Shown here: positions 1-9,185 of the stretch, piece after piece
Layout: the number at the start of each line of letters is the position of its first letter
Position numbering within the stretch: the first letter of the stretch is position 1
Origin: CBDESN01 sp965242495
GTDB lineage: Bacteria > Pseudomonadota > Alphaproteobacteria > MPNO01
Assembly (NCBI GenBank): GCA_965242495.1
Contig: OZ251446.1
Span: forward strand, 2,046,001 to 2,110,000
DNA: 64,000 bases
Direction of reading: 5' to 3'
Program-made: the position numbers and the translations under genes
Notes under the pieces: generated by a model
Database searches by the model: none
Told to the model about the DNA's origin: nothing
Seen by the model: the letters and a program-made list of their open reading frames with translations, nothing else

Positions 1-1
1 G

Positions 2-496
2 CAATCGACCGGCGCCGCACGGGCGGTGGCGCAGGTGCCGGCGACGTTGCTGGCCGAATCGAAGCGCTTCCGGCCGATGGAAACGCTGCTGCTGCTCGAC
101 GCCGCGCCCGACACGCCGATCGCCGCGGCGTTCCACTCCATCGCGACGCGGGCCGACCCGGCGCGACAGACCTTCAGGGCGCAGTTCGCTTTCACGCCGC
201 CTGCCGATCTGGTCGTGCTGCCGGGCATGACCGGGACCTTGCGCGCGACCGCGGCCTTCCCCGGCGAGACCGGCATCGCCGTCCCCATCGAAGCGGTGCT
301 GAGCGAGGCGGACAAGCGCTACGTCTGGGTGGTGGACGTCGGTTCGATGACGGTATCGAAGCGCGAGGTCACGCTCGGCGGCGGCGTCGGGCCGACGCTC
401 CCGGTGATCGCCGGCCTTGCGGCCGGCGAGACCGTCGTCGCCGCCGGCGTCTCCTATCTCCACGAAGGCATGCGCATCCGCCGCTACGCGCCGTGA
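2..496 (+). CDS. RND efflux periplasmic adaptor (MFP/HlyD family), C-terminal part
   Basis: This is the last ~164 codons of a membrane-fusion protein that links an inner-membrane RND pump to an outer-membrane channel. The frame is open to the left edge, so the start is outside the window. The visible part holds the end of the beta-barrel region, with the family hallmark VVLPGMTGTLRA, and the membrane-proximal domain (VPIEAVLSEADKRYVWVV, then VTLGGG and GLAAGETVVAAG). The TGA stop is 10 bases before the start of the RND pump, so the two are one operon. The substrate cannot be read from this fragment. Confidence 0.9.
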   Translation, partial: QSTGAARAVAQVPATLLAESKRFRPMETLLLLDAAPDTPIAAAFHSIATRADPARQTFRAQFAFTPPADLVVLPGMTGTLRATAAFPGETGIAVPIEAVLSEADKRYVWVVDVGSMTVSKREVTLGGGVGPTLPVIAGLAAGETVVAAGVSYLHEGMRIRRYAP

Positions 497-506
497 GCCG
501 GGCGCC

Positions 507-3500
507 GTGAACCTCGCCGAACTCGCGATCCGTAACCGGCTGATCTGCGCCATCGCCGCCGCCGGCGTGCTGGCCGCCGGCTGGTACGCCCACCGCAACA
601 TGGCGCGGCTGGAAGACCCGGAGTTTCTCATCCGCACCGCCGTCGTGGTGACGCAGTATCCCGGCGCTACCGCCGAGCAAGTAGCCGACGAGGTGACCGA
701 GGCCCTGGAGACGGCGATTCAGGAACTCCAGGAGGTCGAGGAAATCGCTTCCACCTCGGCCATCGGCGTATCGCGCATCGACGTCGAAGTGAAGTACGAG
801 TTCTCGCGGAGCCGCGCCGCTCTCGATGCGTTCTGGGCCAAGCTCCGCAATCGCGTCCGAGACGCGCGCGCGCGATTGCCGCCGGGCGCGGCGGAGCCGG
901 TCGTCAATGACGGGTTCGGCGACGTCTACGGCCTCTACTACCTGATCACCGGCGAGGGGTTTTCGCCGCGCGAACTCCACGAATACGCGAAGGCGCTGCG
1001 CACCGAGCTGCTCGCGGTGGACGGCGTGGGCAAGATCGCCATCCTCGGCGCGCGAACCGAGGCGATCTACATCGAAATATCGCGAGGGCGCGCCGCTGCG
1101 TTCGGCGTCTCGGTGGATCGTGTCTACGACGATCTGGCGCGCCGGAACTCGGTCGTGTCCGCCGGCGACGTGCGCGTCGGCGATCGGCGGGTGGCGATTC
1201 TCCCGGCCGGCGAAATCGATTCCGTCGCCGCCATCGAGAACGTCATCGTGTCGCCGGCGTCCGCCGGCGCGCTGGTCCGCCTCGGCGACATCGCCAGGGT
1301 GACGCGGGAATACGTCGCACCGCCGCGCATGCTTGTCCGCCATGACGGACGGCCCGCGATCGCCCTCGGCGTCGCCAACGTTACCGGCGCGAACGTAGCC
1401 AGAATGGCCGCGGGGATCGACGCCAAGCTCGCGGCCGCGGAAGCCGCCCGGCCGCTCGGCATCGAGCTGCACGAGTTCTACCATCAGGGCAAGGTGGTCG
1501 ACGCCGCAGTGCGGAGCTTCGTCTTCAACGTCGTCGCCGCGCTGGTGATCGTGCTGGTCACGCTTCTTCTGTTCATGGGCCCGCGCTCGGCCGCGGCGAT
1601 CGGCGCGGTGCTGCTGCTTACCGTCGCCGCCACGCTGGCGACGATGCATGCCGCCGGCATCCCCATGCACCGGATTTCTCTCGGCGCGCTCATCATCGCC
1701 TTGGGCATGCTGGTGGACAACGCCATCGTCGTCGTCGAAGGCATCCTGGTGGGCGTCCGGCAGGGCCGCGACAAGCGCCAAGTCGCGAAGGAGGTGGTGG
1801 CGCGCGCCAAATGGCCGCTGCTCGGCGGCACCGCGGTCGGCATCCTTGCCTTCGCGCCAATCGGCCTGGCGCCCGGCGGCGCCGCCGAATACACCGGCGA
1901 CCTGTTCCGGGTGGTGCTGATCTCGCTTCTGTTCAGCTGGCTGTTCGCGGTCACCGCGGCGCCGTTGCTGGCGGACCTGCTGTTCCCGAATCCCGGCGCC
2001 CTGCCGTCCGGCGCCCGCGAAGGCGCCTTCCTGCGCGGCTACAGGGGGTTCATGGCGCGGGTGCTGGCCGGACGCTGGATCGCGGCGGCGGCCGCGGCGG
2101 GGCTGTTCGCCGCTGCGGTCGGGGGCTTCTCTCACGTCAAGTCGGGGTTCTTTCCCGCCTCCACCACGCCGCAGATCGTCGTCGATTACTGGCTGGCCGA
2201 AGGCGCCGACATCGGGCGCACCCGCGCCGACATGATCTCGCTGGAACGCCGCGTCGGGGCCCTCGAAGGGATCCGCGCCGTGCAGACCCTGATCGGCGCC
2301 GGCGGCTTGCGCTACATGCTGGTCTATGCGCCGGAGCCGGCGAACTCTTCCTACGGGCAGTTGCTGGTGAAGGTGGACGATCACGCCCGCGTCGCCGGGC
2401 TGATCCCGCGCATCCAGGGCATGATCGACGCGCATTACCCCGATGCGCAGGCCAAGGTGTGGCGGTTCCGGCTGGGCCCGGGCGGCGGCTCGAAGATCGA
2501 GGCGACGTTCTCCGGCCCCGATCCGGCGACGCTTCGCCGGCTCGCGAGCGAGGCCAAGTCGATCATGGCCGCTGACGGGGGAGCGATATCGATCAAGGAC
2601 GACTGGCGCCAGCCAGTGGCCGTCATCGAACCCCGCTACGCCGAGGCCCGCGGCCGCCTGCAAGGCGTCTCCCGCGAGGAGCTCGCCGGCGCGCTCGCCG
2701 CCAACTTCTCCGGCCGCCGCATCGGCGTCTTCCGCGACGGCGAAACGCTGATCCCCATCCTGGCCCGCGCGCCGGAGCGCGAGCGTCGCGAGGCCGCGGG
2801 CATGGCGGGCATCCAGATTCCCAACCGCGCTTCCGGCGGCGTGACGCCGCTGATCGAGGTCGTGGACGGCATCGACACCGTGTGGCGCAACGGCCGACTC
2901 AAGCGCGTCGATCGCATCTGGACGATCAACGCGCAATGCGACCCGGCCCCAGGCGAACTCGCGTCGGAGACGTTCGCCCGGCTGCGCCCGAAAATCGAAG
3001 CCATCGAACTGCCCGAGGGCTACCGGCTGGACTGGGGCGGCGAGCACGGCGACAGCGCCGAAGCCAACGCGAACCTGGCGAGCGCCCTCCCCTTCGGTTT
3101 CCTCGCCATGGCGCTGGTGGTGATCGTACTGTTCAACGCGCTCCGCCAGCCACTCGTCATCTGGCTGGTCGCGCCGTTGGCTCTGGTGGGCGTCGCGCCG
3201 GGCCTTCTGGTCACCGATACGGCGCTCGAGTTCATGGCCCTCCTGGGTCTGTTGTCGCTGTCGGGGCTGCTGATCAAGAACGCCATCGTTCTGGTCGATC
3301 AGATGGATTTCGAGATCGGCGCCGGCAAGCCGCGCTTTGACGCGGTGCTCGATTCCGCCGCGGGCCGGGTGCGGCCGGTGGCGATGGGAACGCTGACGAC
3401 GGTGCTGGGCGTCGTTCCACTGCTGGGCGACGCCTTCTTTCGCTCGATGGCGGTGGTGCTGATCTTCGGCCTGAGCTTTGCGACGCTGCTCACGCTGGTG

Positions 3501-3584
3501 GTCGCGCCTGCGCTGTACGCGATTCTGTTCGGGATCCGAAGCGACGAGCGCGGCCCGGCGCGCGCCGCCGGCACAACTGAATGA
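507..3584 (+). CDS. RND efflux transporter permease subunit (AcrB/HAE1-like)
   Basis: Proton-driven inner-membrane multidrug or solute pump of about 1025 residues, the usual RND length. I place the start at the GTG at 507: it gives the standard N-terminus NLAELAIRNRLICAIA (TM1) and lies 10 bases after the adaptor stop, although the frame is open further upstream. The sequence shows the duplicated layout of TM1, a large periplasmic loop, TM2-6, then TM7 and a second loop. The TM4 relay reads GMLVDNAIVVVE, so the first Asp is kept and the second is Asn. The TM10 Lys is present in LLIKNAIVLVDQ. The last ~95 bases overlap the convergent ATP12 gene. Confidence 0.93.
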   Translation: MNLAELAIRNRLICAIAAAGVLAAGWYAHRNMARLEDPEFLIRTAVVVTQYPGATAEQVADEVTEALETAIQELQEVEEIASTSAIGVSRIDVEVKYEFSRSRAALDAFWAKLRNRVRDARARLPPGAAEPVVNDGFGDVYGLYYLITGEGFSPRELHEYAKALRTELLAVDGVGKIAILGARTEAIYIEISRGRAAAFGVSVDRVYDDLARRNSVVSAGDVRVGDRRVAILPAGEIDSVAAIENVIVSPASAGALVRLGDIARVTREYVAPPRMLVRHDGRPAIALGVANVTGANVARMAAGIDAKLAAAEAARPLGIELHEFYHQGKVVDAAVRSFVFNVVAALVIVLVTLLLFMGPRSAAAIGAVLLLTVAATLATMHAAGIPMHRISLGALIIALGMLVDNAIVVVEGILVGVRQGRDKRQVAKEVVARAKWPLLGGTAVGILAFAPIGLAPGGAAEYTGDLFRVVLISLLFSWLFAVTAAPLLADLLFPNPGALPSGAREGAFLRGYRGFMARVLAGRWIAAAAAAGLFAAAVGGFSHVKSGFFPASTTPQIVVDYWLAEGADIGRTRADMISLERRVGALEGIRAVQTLIGAGGLRYMLVYAPEPANSSYGQLLVKVDDHARVAGLIPRIQGMIDAHYPDAQAKVWRFRLGPGGGSKIEATFSGPDPATLRRLASEAKSIMAADGGAISIKDDWRQPVAVIEPRYAEARGRLQGVSREELAGALAANFSGRRIGVFRDGETLIPILARAPERERREAAGMAGIQIPNRASGGVTPLIEVVDGIDTVWRNGRLKRVDRIWTINAQCDPAPGELASETFARLRPKIEAIELPEGYRLDWGGEHGDSAEANANLASALPFGFLAMALVVIVLFNALRQPLVIWLVAPLALVGVAPGLLVTDTALEFMALLGLLSLSGLLIKNAIVLVDQMDFEIGAGKPRFDAVLDSAAGRVRPVAMGTLTTVLGVVPLLGDAFFRSMAVVLIFGLSFATLLTLVVAPALYAILFGIRSDERGPARAAGTTE

Positions 3585-4257
3585 AACGGCCGGCCGCGGC
3601 GATGTCGGCGCGCAAGGCGCGGCGGCGCTCCTCGGCCTCGGCATCCGCGCCCCAGCGTTCGGCTTGGTAGAGTTCGTCCAGCTGCGACAGCGCCCAGGCA
3701 TCGTCCGCCCCAATCCGGCCATGCGCCAGCGCGAGTCCGATGACGAGGGAGCCGCAGGCCGCGGTCGCGGCATGCAGGCCGGTCAACGAAAAGGCGTCGA
3801 ACGCCGCCGCCGCGTGGCGGAGCGCGGCGAGTGCGGCGGGCGGCTGCGCCGGCGCGCGGAGGCCGGTCGTCACCGTGAGCCGAGCGCCGAACCGCCGCGC
3901 CGCCCAGTTCACCAGCGGTTGCCAGCCGGCGGCTTGGCGCGCGGCGAGGTCGGGCGGCCGGTCGGCGCGGAAGCACAACAGATCCGTTGCGCCGTAGCGC
4001 GCCAACGCGTCGAGCGCCTCGGCGGGCCGGGGCGCCACGCGGTCCATGGCCGCGTTGGCGAGCCGGGTGAGCCGCATCGACGCCGGGTCGATCGGGTCGG
4101 GCTGCGCGCTCCACTCCGCGGCGACCGCCGCGGCGAGCCGGCGCGTCGGGACGACGAGCGCTCGCCCGCCCGGGCTGCGCGCCGGCTCGCCGTCGAGCGT
4201 AACCCGCCAGGCGCCGCCCCGCCGGGCGACCGCCGCCTCGGCGTAGAACCGTCTCAC
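3490..4257 (-). CDS. ATP12 family F1-ATPase assembly chaperone
   Basis: ATP12-type protein (255 aa), which in mitochondria and alphaproteobacteria binds the F1 alpha subunit during ATP synthase assembly. The N-terminal family signature is clear (FYAEAAVARRGGAWRVTLDG, then PGGRALVVPTRRLAAAVAAEW), as are the central TDLLCFRA and WQPLVNWAARRFGA segments. Most homologues end near residue 225. Here the last ~30 residues are Arg/Pro-rich and lie over the end of the convergent RND pump gene, so this tail is probably unconserved read-through. The gene starts 8 bases downstream of the HAD phosphatase stop, which suggests co-transcription. Confidence 0.9.
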   Translation of the reverse strand: MRRFYAEAAVARRGGAWRVTLDGEPARSPGGRALVVPTRRLAAAVAAEWSAQPDPIDPASMRLTRLANAAMDRVAPRPAEALDALARYGATDLLCFRADRPPDLAARQAAGWQPLVNWAARRFGARLTVTTGLRAPAQPPAALAALRHAAAAFDAFSLTGLHAATAACGSLVIGLALAHGRIGADDAWALSQLDELYQAERWGADAEAEERRRALRADIAAAGRFIQLCRRRAPGRARRFGSRTESRTAQARPPA

Positions 4258-4264
4258 CGTCGTC

Positions 4265-4942
4265 TCACCGACCGGCCAGGCGGTCGAGCAGCGGCGGCAA
4301 TTCGCGGAAATGCCCGATCACCGAATGCGCGCCCGCGGCGCGTAGCTCCTCGGGCCCGTGGACGCCCCAGCTCACGCCCACCGAGGCCGCGCCGGCGTTG
4401 ACCGCCGCCAGGACGTCGAACGTCGTATCGCCGATCATGACGGTCGAGCCGCGGTCGGCGTCGACCTCGTTCATCGCCTCGACCAGCAGATAGGGGCTCG
4501 GTTTTCCGGGACCCATGTCCGCGGTCTTGACCGCGGCGAAGCGTCCGGACAAGCCGTGCTCGTCCAGGAGTTCGCGCAATCGGCCGCCGGCGCGGTTGGT
4601 GACGATCGCCAACAACCAGCCGGCCTCCTCCAGCGCGCCCAGCAGCTCGTGCGCGCCGTCCACGACCGCCTCGGACCGTGCCGGCGGCGGCCGCAACCCG
4701 CGACGGACCTCCTCGTGATAGGCGCGGATGCGCTCGAACTCCGCCTCGCCGGCGCCCGGCAGCAGAGCGCGGACGCTTTCCTCCCAGGGCAAGCCGATGA
4801 TCCGCCGGATCTGGCGCGGATCCGGCTCGGGGAAGCCGCACGCCGCCCAGCAGGCGAGCACGCCGTCCGTGATCGACGACGCGCTGTCGATCAACGTGCC
4901 GTCGAGATCGAACGCGGCGAGGCGGGGGTGGTCACTCGGCAT
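4265..4942 (-). CDS. HAD-superfamily hydrolase (phosphoglycolate phosphatase-like)
   Basis: Predicted cytosolic phosphatase of 225 aa. All four HAD motifs are visible: I, FDLDGTLIDS near residue 10 (nucleophile Asp and acid-base Asp); II, AIVTNRAG; III, the Lys of GPGKPSPY; and IV, MIGDTTFDV. The cap between motifs I and II is the helical C1 type typical of Gph-like enzymes. The frame is open a further 53 codons upstream, but that part is low-complexity and lies inside the pseudouridine synthase gene. The ATG at 4942 overlaps the synthase stop by a few bases and puts motif I at the normal distance. The natural substrate is uncertain. Confidence 0.88.
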   Translation of the reverse strand: MPSDHPRLAAFDLDGTLIDSASSITDGVLACWAACGFPEPDPRQIRRIIGLPWEESVRALLPGAGEAEFERIRAYHEEVRRGLRPPPARSEAVVDGAHELLGALEEAGWLLAIVTNRAGGRLRELLDEHGLSGRFAAVKTADMGPGKPSPYLLVEAMNEVDADRGSTVMIGDTTFDVLAAVNAGAASVGVSWGVHGPEELRAAGAHSVIGHFRELPPLLDRLAGR

Positions 4943-5888
4943 GGAACCCAAAGAACCGCCACGTATCGCGCGCCGCTTCGGGCAGACGCGCGGCGACCTC
5001 CAGCGACCCGCCCGACGGGTGCGGCATCGCGATTTCGCGAGCGTGCAGCTTGAGACGTCCGGCGCCGGGCGCGCCGTCGATGACCGCCCGACCGCCGCCA
5101 TATTTCCGGTCGCCCAGGATCGGCGTCCCCAACGCGGCGCAATGAACCCGGAGTTGATGCGTCCGTCCGGTGAGCGGGCGCAGCGCGAGCCACGCCGCCC
5201 GGCGGCCCGCGCGCTCCAGCAGCTCGTATTCGGTGACGGCGCGCTTGCCGCCCGTCGGATCGGGCGTCACGCGCTCGCCGACCCCGGGCGCCCGCCGCTT
5301 GCCCACGGCGAGATCGATGCGCCCGCGCGGCCGCTCCGGAACGCCGGCGACGATGGCCCAATAGGTCTTGCAGGCGTGGCCGCGGCGGAAGGACGCGGCG
5401 AGATGCGCCGCGGCGCGCGCGGACCGGCCGAGCAGCAGGACGCCGCTCGTGTCCTTGTCGAGCCGGTGGACCAGACGCGGCCGCTCGCCGGCATCGAAGG
5501 CGAGCCCGTCGAGCAGCGCATCGACGTGACGGCGCAGCCCGGTTCCGCCCTGCACCGCGAGGCCTGGCGGCTTGTTGAGAGCCACCACATCGGCGTCGCG
5601 ATGGATGACCAACGCCTGCAGGCGCGCCAGCAACGCCTGGTCGGCGACGGGTTCCTGCGGCGGCGGTCCCGCCCCTGCCGACGCGTCGCCCAGCGGCGGG
5701 ATGCGGACCCGCTGCCCCGGGGCGAGCCGCATCGACGCCCTGGCCCGGCCGCCGTCCACGCGGATCCGCCCGGTGCGCAACAGGCGTTCGAGCCGGCCCT
5801 GCGTCGCCCCCGGACAACGGCGCCGGAGCCAGCGGTCGAGCCGGACCCCGGCCTCGTCATCGGTCACGACGACGGTTCGCGTCACCAT
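4932..5888 (-). CDS. RluC/RluD-family 23S rRNA pseudouridine synthase
   Basis: Isomerises specific uridines in large-subunit rRNA. An N-terminal S4 RNA-binding domain (GVRLDRWLRRRCPG, RLERLLRTGRIRVDG) is followed by the RluA-type catalytic domain. The catalytic Asp is in PRLVHRLDKDTSGVLL, and the later motif LRPLTGRTHQLRVHCAALG is also present. The product is 318 aa from the ATG at 5888; an ATG 24 bases upstream is possible. RluC is slightly favoured over RluD because the S4 domain is compact, but I cannot fix the target site from sequence. It overlaps the HAD gene at its 3' end. Confidence 0.9.
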   Translation of the reverse strand: MVTRTVVVTDDEAGVRLDRWLRRRCPGATQGRLERLLRTGRIRVDGGRARASMRLAPGQRVRIPPLGDASAGAGPPPQEPVADQALLARLQALVIHRDADVVALNKPPGLAVQGGTGLRRHVDALLDGLAFDAGERPRLVHRLDKDTSGVLLLGRSARAAAHLAASFRRGHACKTYWAIVAGVPERPRGRIDLAVGKRRAPGVGERVTPDPTGGKRAVTEYELLERAGRRAAWLALRPLTGRTHQLRVHCAALGTPILGDRKYGGGRAVIDGAPGAGRLKLHAREIAMPHPSGGSLEVAARLPEAARDTWRFFGFHAE

Positions 5889-5898
5889 GGCGCGGCGC

Positions 5899-7206
5899 TC
5901 ACCCGACCTCACCCGCCGCCCGCCGGCGGAGCTTGTCCCAATAGGCCAGCCGCTTGGCGACCTCGCGTTCGAAGCCGCGCCCGGACGGCGTGTAGAAGGT
6001 CGGCCGCTCCATGCCGTCGGGGAAGCAGGTCTGGCCGGAGAAACCTTCCTCGGTATCGTGGTCGTAGACGTATCCCGCGCCGTAGCCGAGCTTCTTCATC
6101 AGCCGCGTCGGCGCGTTGCGGATGTGCATCGGCGGCATCAGCGAGCCGGTCTCCGCGGCGCTCCGGCCGGCGGCCCCGAAGGCGCGATGGACCGCGTTGG
6201 ACTTGGGCGCCGTCGCCAGATAGACCGCCGCCTGGGCTACTGCGAGCTCGCCCTCCGGCGAGCCGATGCGCTCATAGGCTTCCCATGCGGCGATCGCCTG
6301 CGTCAGCGCGTCGGGGTCGGCGAGACCCACGTCCTCGACGGCGAAGCGGACCATACGGCGGGCGATATAGCGCGGATCCTCGCCTCCCGCCAACATGCGC
6401 GCGAGCCAGTAGAGCGCGGCGTCGGCATCCGAACTGCGCAACGATTTGTGCAAGGCGCTGATCAGGTTGTAATGGCCTTCCTGCGCCTTGTCGTAGAGCG
6501 GCGCGCGCCGTTGCACCGCCTGGAGCAGGGCGGCGGAGTCGAGGGTCTCACCTTCGGGCCGCGCCAACAGCTCTTCGCCGAGATTGAGCACGTATCGTCC
6601 GTCGCCGTCGGCGAGGGCGCGGAGGGTGGCCCGCGCGCTCGCATCGAGCGGCAGCGCGCGGCCGAATAGCGCCTCGGCGCGGGCGAGAAGGGTTTCCAGC
6701 GCCCGGTCGCCGAGCCGGGCGAGGACGAAGACCTGGCAACGCGACAACAGCGCGCCGTTGAGCTCGAAGGACGGGTTTTCGGTCGTGGCGCCGACCAGAG
6801 TCACCGTGCCGTCTTCGACGCAGGGCAGGAAGCCGTCCTGCTGGGCCCGGTTGAAGCGGTGGATCTCGTCCACGAACAGCAGCGTCCCCCGGCCCGCGAC
6901 GCGGCGGGCGCGCGCGGCGTCGAAGACGCGGCGAAGGTCGGTCACGCCCGAGAACACCGCCGACAGCGGCTCGAAATGGAGCCCGGCCTCGCCGGCGAGC
7001 AGGCGCGCGATCGTCGTCTTGCCGCTGCCGGGCGGACCCCACAGGATCATTGAGGACATGCGCCGGGACGCCGCCATGCGCCCGATCGGGCCGTCGGCGC
7101 CGATCAGGTGATCCTGGCCCAGCACGTCGCCGAGCGTCCGGGGACGAAGCCGGTCGGCCAGCGGCCGCGGCGCCTGAGTCTCGAACAGGCCGGCGGCTTC
7201 GGTCAC
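5899..7206 (-). CDS. rarA: Replication-associated recombination protein A (RarA/MgsA AAA+ ATPase)
   Basis: Clamp-loader-like AAA+ ATPase (435 aa) acting at stalled replication forks. The N-terminus (PLADRLRPRTLGDVLGQDHL) is the family signature. Walker A is GPPGSGKTT, Walker B is LLFVDEIHRFN, sensor 1 is VGATTENPSFELN and the Arg finger is in NGALLSRCQVF. The C-terminal tetramerisation region includes IARRMVRFAVEDVGLADP and the near-invariant KYGAGYVYDHD-type segment (KLGYGAGYVYDHDTEE). Full length. The stop lies 10 bases upstream of the pseudouridine synthase start, and the gene is 4 bases downstream of the HtrA gene. Confidence 0.96.
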   Translation of the reverse strand: MTEAAGLFETQAPRPLADRLRPRTLGDVLGQDHLIGADGPIGRMAASRRMSSMILWGPPGSGKTTIARLLAGEAGLHFEPLSAVFSGVTDLRRVFDAARARRVAGRGTLLFVDEIHRFNRAQQDGFLPCVEDGTVTLVGATTENPSFELNGALLSRCQVFVLARLGDRALETLLARAEALFGRALPLDASARATLRALADGDGRYVLNLGEELLARPEGETLDSAALLQAVQRRAPLYDKAQEGHYNLISALHKSLRSSDADAALYWLARMLAGGEDPRYIARRMVRFAVEDVGLADPDALTQAIAAWEAYERIGSPEGELAVAQAAVYLATAPKSNAVHRAFGAAGRSAAETGSLMPPMHIRNAPTRLMKKLGYGAGYVYDHDTEEGFSGQTCFPDGMERPTFYTPSGRGFEREVAKRLAYWDKLRRRAAGEVG

Positions 7207-7210
7207 CGGA

Positions 7211-8650
7211 TCAAGCTCCGATCACGAAGGACAGGGTCTTGCCGTCGCGCCGGAACGCGATGCGCCAGCGATCGACGGTCCGGGCCAGCGCGTCTTGCAG
7301 GTCGCGGACCAGCTTCACCTCGCGCTCGTTCACGCGGAGGATCACGTCGCCCGACTGGAAGCCGAGCCGTTCGGCCACGCCGCCGGACCGCAGCTCGGTC
7401 ACGATCACGCCGCGCGGCATACCGTCGAGCGACAGCTCCGCCGCCAGAGCCGGCGACAGGTTGGCGACGGTGGCCCCGTCGAGCGGGTGGCGGCCGGAAA
7501 GGGGGGTAAGGTCGCGGGGCGGCGTTTCCGGCGGCGCGACCAGTGCGACCTCGACGTCGCGCACCGCGCCGTCGCGGCGGATGCGGAGGGCGGCTCGCCC
7601 GCCGGTCCGGCGCGTTGCGATGCGGAAGGCGAACGCCGCCGGGTCGGCGACATGGCGTCCGTCGACCGCCAGGATCACGTCGCCGGCGCGAAGGCCGGCC
7701 GCGCGCGCGGGGCCCGCGGGATGCAGCTCGGCGACGATCACGCCGGTCGGCCGGTCGAGATCGAGCGAGCGCGCGATATCGGACGACATGGCTTGGACCA
7801 TGGCGCCGATCCACGGCCTGACGACCGGCCCGCCCCGCTCGGCGGCGTCGACGACGGTCGCCACCATGTTGGAGGGAATCGCGAAGCCGATGCCGATCGA
7901 GCCGCCGGTCCGCGAATAGATGGCGGTGTTGATTCCCACCAGACGGCCGTCCATGGTCACGAGCGCGCCGCCCGAATTGCCTGGATTGATCGCCGCGTCG
8001 GTCTGGATGAAGAAGCCGAAGTCGGAGACCCCCGCGGCCGTCCGCGCCAGGGCCGAGACGATCCCGCCGGTCACCGTCTGCCCGACGCCGAACGGGTTGC
8101 CGATCGCGAGCACCAGATCGCCGACCTGGAGATCGTCGGAATCGCGCAATCTCAGATAGGGCAGATCCTCGTCCTGCGCGGCGAGGCGGAGAACCGCCAG
8201 ATCGGTGCGTTCATCGGCGCTCACGATGCGCGCATCGAATTCTCGCCGATCCGCCAGCACGACCTTGATGCGGTCGGCCTTTTCGATGACGTGGTGATTG
8301 GTCACGACCAGCCCGTCGGGGGCGACGATGACGCCTGAACCCAGCGAGTTCTGCTCCCGCTCGCGCGGACCGCCGAAGGAGAAGCGTTCGCCGAAGAAGC
8401 GGCGGAAGAACGGGTCGTCGAAGAGAGGCGAGACAGGCCGGCGGCGCACCATGCGCCGGGCGTAGATGTTGACCACCGCCGGCGCCGCCCGCTCGACCAG
8501 CGGCGCGAAGGACAGCACCGCCTGCGAGCGCGATTGCGGCAGCTGGCGCCGGGCGGCGGACCCATCGTCGGCGGAGGCCGGCAACGCCGCCGCGCAGGCG
8601 AACAAAGCCGCCCCGCACAGCCAACGCCCGCCCCCCGCCCAAAGGCTCAT
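7211..8650 (-). CDS. HtrA/DegP-type periplasmic serine endoprotease
   Basis: Do-family protease and chaperone for misfolded envelope proteins (479 aa). The chosen ATG at 8650 gives a clean signal peptide: Arg/Trp start, a hydrophobic core, then cleavage after LPASA. Upstream codons in the same frame are Pro/Arg-rich and not signal-like. The trypsin-like triad is His in VTNHHVIEK, Asp in DERTDLAVL and Ser in NPGNSGGALV. Two PDZ domains follow (around PAGPARAAGLRAGDVILAVD and GVAERLGFQSGDVILRVN). A short Phe-rich LA loop (FDDPFFRRFFGERF) lies between the signal peptide and the protease, as in DegQ/MucD-type proteins. Confidence 0.94.
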   Translation of the reverse strand: MSLWAGGGRWLCGAALFACAAALPASADDGSAARRQLPQSRSQAVLSFAPLVERAAPAVVNIYARRMVRRRPVSPLFDDPFFRRFFGERFSFGGPREREQNSLGSGVIVAPDGLVVTNHHVIEKADRIKVVLADRREFDARIVSADERTDLAVLRLAAQDEDLPYLRLRDSDDLQVGDLVLAIGNPFGVGQTVTGGIVSALARTAAGVSDFGFFIQTDAAINPGNSGGALVTMDGRLVGINTAIYSRTGGSIGIGFAIPSNMVATVVDAAERGGPVVRPWIGAMVQAMSSDIARSLDLDRPTGVIVAELHPAGPARAAGLRAGDVILAVDGRHVADPAAFAFRIATRRTGGRAALRIRRDGAVRDVEVALVAPPETPPRDLTPLSGRHPLDGATVANLSPALAAELSLDGMPRGVIVTELRSGGVAERLGFQSGDVILRVNEREVKLVRDLQDALARTVDRWRIAFRRDGKTLSFVIGA

Positions 8651-8717
8651 CGGAGCCGGGTCGGACGATGCCGCCACACCTGCACCCCGCCGGGCGGAAG
8701 CCGGCGCATCGCGGGGA

Positions 8718-9161
8718 TCAGGATGCCGCGGCGTCCGCCTCCCGGTCTTCGTCATCGGTTTGCACGAGTCCCGAATCCAGGCCCTTGGCCTCCGGATCGC
8801 GATCGACCAGCTCGATTACCGCCATCGGCGCCGCGTCGCCGTAGCGGAACCCCGCCCGCAACAGCCGGGTATAGCCGCCCGGCCGCCGGGCGTAGCGCTC
8901 CGCCAGGGTGGTGAACAGCTTGTCCGCGAGCCGGGCGTCGCCGCCGAGTCGGGTAATCGCCTGCCGCCGGGCGTGCAGATTGCCGGGTCCGCGCTTGCCC
9001 AGCGTGATCAACCGATCGACCAGCGGTCTGAGTTCCTTCGCCTTGGGCAGGGTGGTCTTGATCTGCTCGTGCTTGATCAGCGCCGCGGCCATGTTCCGGA
9101 ACATTGCCCGACGGTGCGCGCTGGTGCGGTTCAACTTGCGGCCGCTGCGGCGGTGACGCAT
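8718..9161 (-). CDS. rplQ: 50S ribosomal protein L17
   Basis: Last gene of the alpha operon. The N-terminus MRHRRSGRKLNRTSAHRRAM is the universal L17 start, which binds 23S rRNA near the exit tunnel. The 147-aa product has an acidic C-terminal tail (DDEDREADAAAS), common in alphaproteobacteria and absent from the 127-aa E. coli form. It follows rpoA by 24 bases. The 67 bases to the next gene hold a short GC hairpin but no U-run, so I see no convincing intrinsic terminator for the supercluster. Confidence 0.97.
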   Translation of the reverse strand: MRHRRSGRKLNRTSAHRRAMFRNMAAALIKHEQIKTTLPKAKELRPLVDRLITLGKRGPGNLHARRQAITRLGGDARLADKLFTTLAERYARRPGGYTRLLRAGFRYGDAAPMAVIELVDRDPEAKGLDSGLVQTDDEDREADAAAS

Positions 9162-9185
9162 CGCCCCTCTCCCGGGTCCTCCGGC

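Noticed and set aside
369..3773. Very long open frame on the minus strand opposite the RND pump
   Set aside because: It is an antisense product of high-GC codon bias, full of His/Arg/Gln runs; the plus-strand pump is unmistakable.
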